Source of the DNA: Tetrapyrgos nigripes
Lineage: Eukaryota; Basidiomycota; Agaricomycetes; Agaricales; Campanellaceae
Length of the DNA stretch: 64,000 nt
Reading direction: 5' to 3'
NCBI GenBank assembly: GCA_013368315.1
Contig: JAACJM010000136.1
Span: 124,001-188,000 of the forward strand
Every line of letters begins with the position of its first letter. Position 1 is the stretch's first letter. This document shows positions 59,971 to 64,000 of this stretch, one piece after another. The translations under genes and the position numbers were made by a program. The notes under the pieces are model-generated. The model saw only the letters and a program-made list of their open reading frames with translations. It made no database searches and had not been told where the DNA came from.

Positions 59971-60183
59971 TACAGGGCTTTGCATAATTTTCTTCAGGTT
60001 GTGTCCACACGCACTTGTTTATTTGTATTTATGCCTATAAAAGGTAGCCATTTGTGAGAAGACTCCGGGCCAGATCCAACATGTCAGCTGTTGTCATTCC
60101 ATGTGAGATTTGAATTAGATAACAAATACAAATAAACAAGTGCGTGTGGACGCAACCTGAAGAAAATTATGCAAAGCCCTGTA
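59971..60183. mobile_element. MITE with 60-bp terminal inverted repeats
   Basis: The arms 59971-60030 and 60183-60124 are complementary over 60 bp with a single mismatch, starting TACAGGGCTTTGCATAATTT. The centre is about 93 bp. GCGT flanks both sides (59967-59970 and 60184-60187), too short to be sure of the target duplication. The CAGGG terminus resembles both hAT and pogo ends but the internal sequence does not match the other elements here. Confidence 0.8.
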
Positions 60184-60566
60184 GCGTGTGTATGAAAATA
60201 TTCATATTGGCCCATGACCGGTGAGACTCGGCATCTCAACTGAATGACACACTCCCCCCCCCCCTCCCCTCATGGGAATCGGACAGATCTGAGGCCTCTT
60301 GTTCCTCCTGGACCCTCGCTGCATCCAGACTCCTTCCTATTCAATATTTTCTCCAATGCATGCACATCTGATTGCTTGTGGAAACTTGAATTACCCTCTG
60401 CAACGTCAGGCCAAGGTATCAAGAGTAGACGGATAACATATCCGAGCCATTGGCTGCAAATATTTGTCTTAGTCTCTTTCAAATTCCCATCCGAAGAGAT
60501 GTATATGTAGACCACATACACCAATAGTGGGAAAACACGGAAATCAAGATCACTAATAGCCACTTG

Positions 60567-60632
60567 CCTGGTACAAGCCTGGGGTTACTGCAAGCCTGGG
60601 GCTACTGCAAGCCTGGGGTTACTGCAAGGAGT
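60567..60632. repeat. 17-20 bp tandem repeat, three copies
   Basis: GCCTGGGGTTACTGCAA repeats three times (the middle copy has C for T), starting at about 60576. Confidence 0.85.
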
Positions 60633-61518
60633 CACTACTGTACCTGTCTATTAGTAGTACTTACCTCTTGATGGGATGCTCAAACTCGCAGATAACCGCT
60701 CAACTGTGGCTCAAGCACCAAGATCATGATTCTGATTTATGATGTGCTATTCTAAAGCATGATTCAAGAACGTCTCAACCAGTGTGCAGATGATGGAAAG
60801 TAATTCACTGCTCCAAACCATTGGCCAGGCCAGGCTGTATTATTTTGAAAATTTTAGAGAGAGATTGGAAATGATATCTAGGCTCTCTGACCTAGCAGTT
60901 AAAGATGGAACAAGAATTTTTAAGCCGTGTGTTTGATCTGTTCCTTTTATGTATGCAATGTGAAGGTTTGATATAGCTTGACTTTCGTAACTGTGAGGGC
61001 ACACATCATGTATCATGTCAGAGTTTGGGTGTCTGTGATCCTGGTGTTCTTCCACATAATTATGATCAAAAGTGTCTGCTGCCTCCAGGTTTAGGAAGCC
61101 CTTTCGGAATTCCAGCTTTTAGCGACAACGGCTGTGAGACATTGTTCAAGCTCCCGCAAAAGACACAGACCTATTGCTGAAGAGTATTCCGGCTGCGCCA
61201 AGTGATTAGGAGGAGCATTATAGCGTTAGTGGTGGCTGCCCTGATAGCATGCATGTCGCAACGCAGAGGGACTCAAGAAGGGTATTAGTTGCTGACATCA
61301 GGGACAGGGATAGCTTGGGGATAGCACTAACCAAGGTTACAGCCGCGATATCGGCAACAGCTGTGAATTCTAGGAATTTCATTCCAAAAACAGAATCTGA
61401 ACTATCACGGTAATACTGGCAATGTGTCGCATCGCATCCAGATTTCAAAGTCTCACAAGGTAAAGCCATACGAAAAAGATGAAGGAAATTTGATTGTTAC
61501 ATTCTGCTATATAGCTGT

Positions 61519-62357
61519 TCATTTGTATATGACAAAGAGAATGAAAAAGAAAATCAGCCAGCCAAGCAAGCATAACCAGAAAAATGTTTGCACATGCAAA
61601 ACAACAAACATCCAACTCCGGGCCCAAGAATCAGACTTGACCAACTCACAAGCACAAACACCATAAGCCCTGATAGCCTTTTGGAACCTGTTGTTGATAT
61701 GACTAGCAAGAGCTTGCGCTGTGGTCTCACAACTTGGCTGTGGGATAAAGGAGGAGGATTAACGACTCTGGCAGCATGATAAAACAACAGTGAAGAAAGC
61801 GTACGGAAGCGACGTTCTCCAATGCACTGGCAACACCCTGGTAAGCCATGTAAAGTTGTTCGAGAGTCTGCAGGAAAAAGGAGGCAAAGGCATGGAAGTC
61901 TCCAGCCCTGTTACTGGCAGTGGTAAGAGCTGAATCAAGGTCGGGAACAGTGCATTGGATGGCTTGGATAATGGAATCAGTGTCTTGATCGTTGGCACAC
62001 CCCTACGCAAATTAAAGTCGGACAACCATTCTATGGGATGCATATACGAGGACATACCCTGAGGCCTAAAGCCAAACCCCGGGTGGTTTGCATATCCACA
62101 ATAACGGCCTCAGCAGTGCACCTGATTTGCTATAAGCAAGGAGCAGTACCCTGCACAGGAACGACTTACAACAAGCTCCAACCCATTATTGGCGTGTGTG
62201 TTAGTGATCTCTATATTGAGGGAATGAAGGTCTCTGGCAAAAGCATCGTTGATGGATTGAAGGAGGGTGGAGACGTCATTACTGGCAGCAGGGGCAGGGC
62301 CAAGGTGACAGTAACAAGAGAGGTAATGGTAAGGACAGAGGCAAAGACACGAACCAT
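61519..62357 (-). pseudogene. HsbA-like secreted protein 3, one-base frameshift
   Basis: Exons 62357-62170, 62129-62058, 62002-61805 and 61737-61519 follow the layout of the two paralogs. The signal peptide MVRVFASVLTITSLVTVTLA is followed by a frame slip at a CCC run (about 62297): the mature start AASNDVSTLLQSINDAFARD lies one frame over, and exon 1 is 188 nt, one short of a phase-0 length. The rest is in phase: CTAEAVIVDMQTTRGLALGL, CANDQDTDSIIQAIQCTVPD, FLQTLEQLYMAYQGVASALE and TAQALASHINNRFQKAIRAY. Instead of ending there as gene 1 does, the frame runs on into a hydrophobic tail (WLCLLGWLIFFFILFVIYK), another sign of decay. A sequencing error at the CCC run cannot be excluded. Confidence 0.6.
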
Positions 62358-62463
62358 GATGTTGGACAAAGTAAGTTTACAAGGGTGAAAAGTAGAAGAG
62401 TTGAGATGGAAGATGTAAAAGCAAGAGACTAATTCTGAGGAAAGGGAGTGCATTTTGCCTGGC

Positions 62464-62470
62464 TTTTATA
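62464..62470 (-). promoter_or_regulatory. TATA box of HsbA-like gene 3
   Basis: TATAAAA on the minus strand, about 107 bp before the ATG. Confidence 0.5.
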
Positions 62471-63207
62471 GGTTTGGTTGCCTCTAAAGCTGCAATAGGA
62501 CTACTGGCATGCACTGAGGGACTCTGAGTCCATGCCTAGCGCACAAGGATTCTGTGAAAGTGAATGTTTGAGTGGGTTTGAGTGACTTCGATGTATCGGC
62601 TTGTGTGGGGTAAAGAAAGCTATTCCATTTCTTCTTGAAGGTATGTATCCTCAGCGGATGGTGAGAATCCAGAGAAGCATCTGTGGTAGAAGATGCAAGT
62701 TTTGAAACGCCATGATTGGGAGGCTCCTGAAACGGTGTTACCACTACTGTCTGAGGATATCTGAATGACAATGAGGTTCTACGCACATTTCACTGTGAAT
62801 GTCGAAATGGACCATCATTATCCATTCCAAAAAAACGAATCCAGCCTCCTCCTGCTGGACATTCTCTCTGAAACTTCACATATACACTCTTTTGGTCTCC
62901 TCAAGGCATTCTATCAAGTCTTATAGCGGGAAAAGCACTCCTTTTGAGTCTACACTGTCGAGGACGTCAAGCAGTCACTTTTTGCTGCTCCTCCTGTGTT
63001 ACACAGCCACAAGAATGTGACTTCCATCCAATCACAATGCTTGAATTCTTGCTACAGGCAGTCTCAACACCTCATCTGCATTCCCTGCTGCATGTAAGTC
63101 ATTTCTTGCTACCTGCACACCCTCCTACACACTCTACACACCCTACATACACTTCTCTCATCCAATACACACACATTCCACACGCAATCCATAACAAAAA
63201 AAAAACT

Positions 63208-63380
63208 AGGCTCTAATGCCTCCAAGCTCTAACGCTTGAAAAATAAATGAAATAAAAAGAACACACAGACAAACATCGTTCTCCCACTAGGCTCTAATGC
63301 CTCTAAGCTCTAATGCTTGCACGCATCCTTAGAACTGTGCCATATCCCTACTACTCACTCATTTAGGCTCTAACGCCTCT
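63208..63380. repeat. AGGCTCTAA(T/C)GCCTC repeats
   Basis: AGGCTCTAATGCCTC followed by (C/T)AAGCTCTAA(C/T)GCTT occurs at 63208 and 63289, and a shorter AGGCTCTAACGCCTCT at 63365. The two halves of the motif are themselves similar. Confidence 0.75.
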
Positions 63381-63441
63381 ATTCCCAACAGTCTCTACCT
63401 CCTCCACAAAGAAGCCTATTACGAAACAGACCACACTGTCC

Positions 63442-63582
63442 TTCAATAAGCAAGCCCCTACTCGCCCTCCTCCACAAAGTGGTTCTTGCAGCACTCTCAA
63501 TCCTTTGGCCCCACCTCAATAAGCAAGCCCCTGCTCACCCTCTACAAAGCGTGGTTCTCATGGGACTCTCGATCCCTCGGCC
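63442..63582. repeat. tandem duplication, about 75-bp unit
   Basis: TCAATAAGCAAGCCCCT(A/G)CTC begins each copy (63443 and 63517). Both continue with CACAAAG/TACAAAG, GTGGTTCT, and a GACTCTC or CACTCTC then ATCC-T(T/C)GGCC ending. Confidence 0.8.
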
Positions 63583-64000
63583 TCTGCCCTTTCGGCAACC
63601 CCAAGACAGGCATGATGACGTCTTGTGCAGGTCTCTACCAAAGGATGACTTCTTTACCCTCTAGCTCTTGCTTTACATACTCTCTAGCTCTCTCACTCTA
63701 TAATCTCGTACACCTTCTGCCCATACCTCACACACTTTAACATCAGAATGTATACCTTATTTTCTCTTACATCAGGAGCATCAATAATACATTAGCTTCT
63801 ACTCTGTAATTGTGTACTCTGCTCAATATGCTGGGGGTAACACACACCCTGTTCAATGTCTCCAGCTCTACTTCTACCGCTACCTAATGTTTGACCTCAA
63901 TCCAATGGCACTCAGTCTTACTCATCGCCATTTACAAAACTAACCATGCCTTGACATCTTTTGCATATGCCGTTTCTCAGCCCTCTTTGTAGGCTCGTGC

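Larger units (their letters stand above)
59817..61262. repeat. dispersed direct repeat pair
   Basis: GATTAGGAGGAGCATTA followed by GTGGTGGCTGCCCTGATAGC and CATGTC occurs at 59823-59870 and at 61203-61256. The second copy has an extra TAGCGTTAG insert. Only the two end segments, not the 1.4 kb between them, are the repeat. Confidence 0.7.
58232..61518. other. gene-poor interval with MITE and dispersed repeats
   Basis: No supportable gene. It holds a 213-bp MITE (59971-60183), a 20-bp tandem repeat at 60567-60630, and two pairs of diverged duplications (59817-59875 with 61198-61260; about 59227-59281 with 59515-59563). The open frames here are short and unrecognised. Confidence 0.5.
62471..64000. 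other. terminal gene-poor interval with tandem repeats
   Basis: No gene is recognisable. It holds the repeats listed at 63208-63380 and 63442-63582, CA/CT-rich sequence near 63110-63190, and short unassigned open frames (for example 62484-62786 on the minus strand). Confidence 0.4.

Noticed and set aside
59967..60187. Assigning the MITE to hAT by an 8-bp duplication
   Set aside because: Only GCGT is shared by both flanks; the 8 bp on each side do not match.

Overview
The window reads as nuclear DNA of a mushroom-forming basidiomycete (Agaricomycetes). The evidence is intron-dense genes with short GT-AG introns (about 45-80 bp), several microexons, a KDZ transposase with a CxC2-type cysteine cluster, a NACHT-WD40 receptor, a cluster of HsbA-like secreted proteins, and the general gene repertoire. 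I cannot name the species.

Layout. 0.3-2.5 kb: an Msb1/Mug8-like cell-polarity gene (minus). 2.5-20.3 kb: a repeat-rich block with a truncated hAT transposase, a decayed gene of an unnamed agaricomycete family, three further small unnamed multi-exon genes, and a decayed KDZ transposase. These carry premature stops and frameshifts, and the stops look like C-to-T changes. 21.5-22.7 kb: a non-autonomous hAT-like element with perfect terminal inverted repeats and an exact 8-bp target duplication. 23.1-27.1 kb: a NACHT-WD40 (NLR-type) gene with nearly identical 43-residue WD repeats and one apparent frameshift. 28-50 kb: a gene-rich stretch (C2H2 zinc-finger factor, secreted tyrosinase, single-pass membrane protein, OPT oligopeptide transporter, DUF262-domain protein, secreted heme peroxidase, membrane protein with a long basic tail). 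51.5-62.4 kb: three HsbA-like paralogs, one intact, one without an ATG, one with a one-base frameshift. Between the first two lies a complete 3.6-kb pogo/Fot1-like transposon with TA target site, a CENP-B/DDE transposase broken by two stops, and a second spliced ORF on the opposite strand. 58-64 kb is otherwise gene-poor, with a 213-bp MITE and dispersed or tandem repeats.

How the parts relate. The genes at 28-50 kb look like ordinary chromosomal genes for development, secretion and nutrient uptake and do not form a single pathway. The two repeat-rich zones (about 2.5-23 kb and 51-64 kb) are where transposons, an innate-immunity-type receptor and secreted-protein paralogs sit, as is usual for accessory fungal regions. 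Exon coordinates given below were worked out by hand from splice consensus and reading phase; where I state that all phases agree, the model is firmer.
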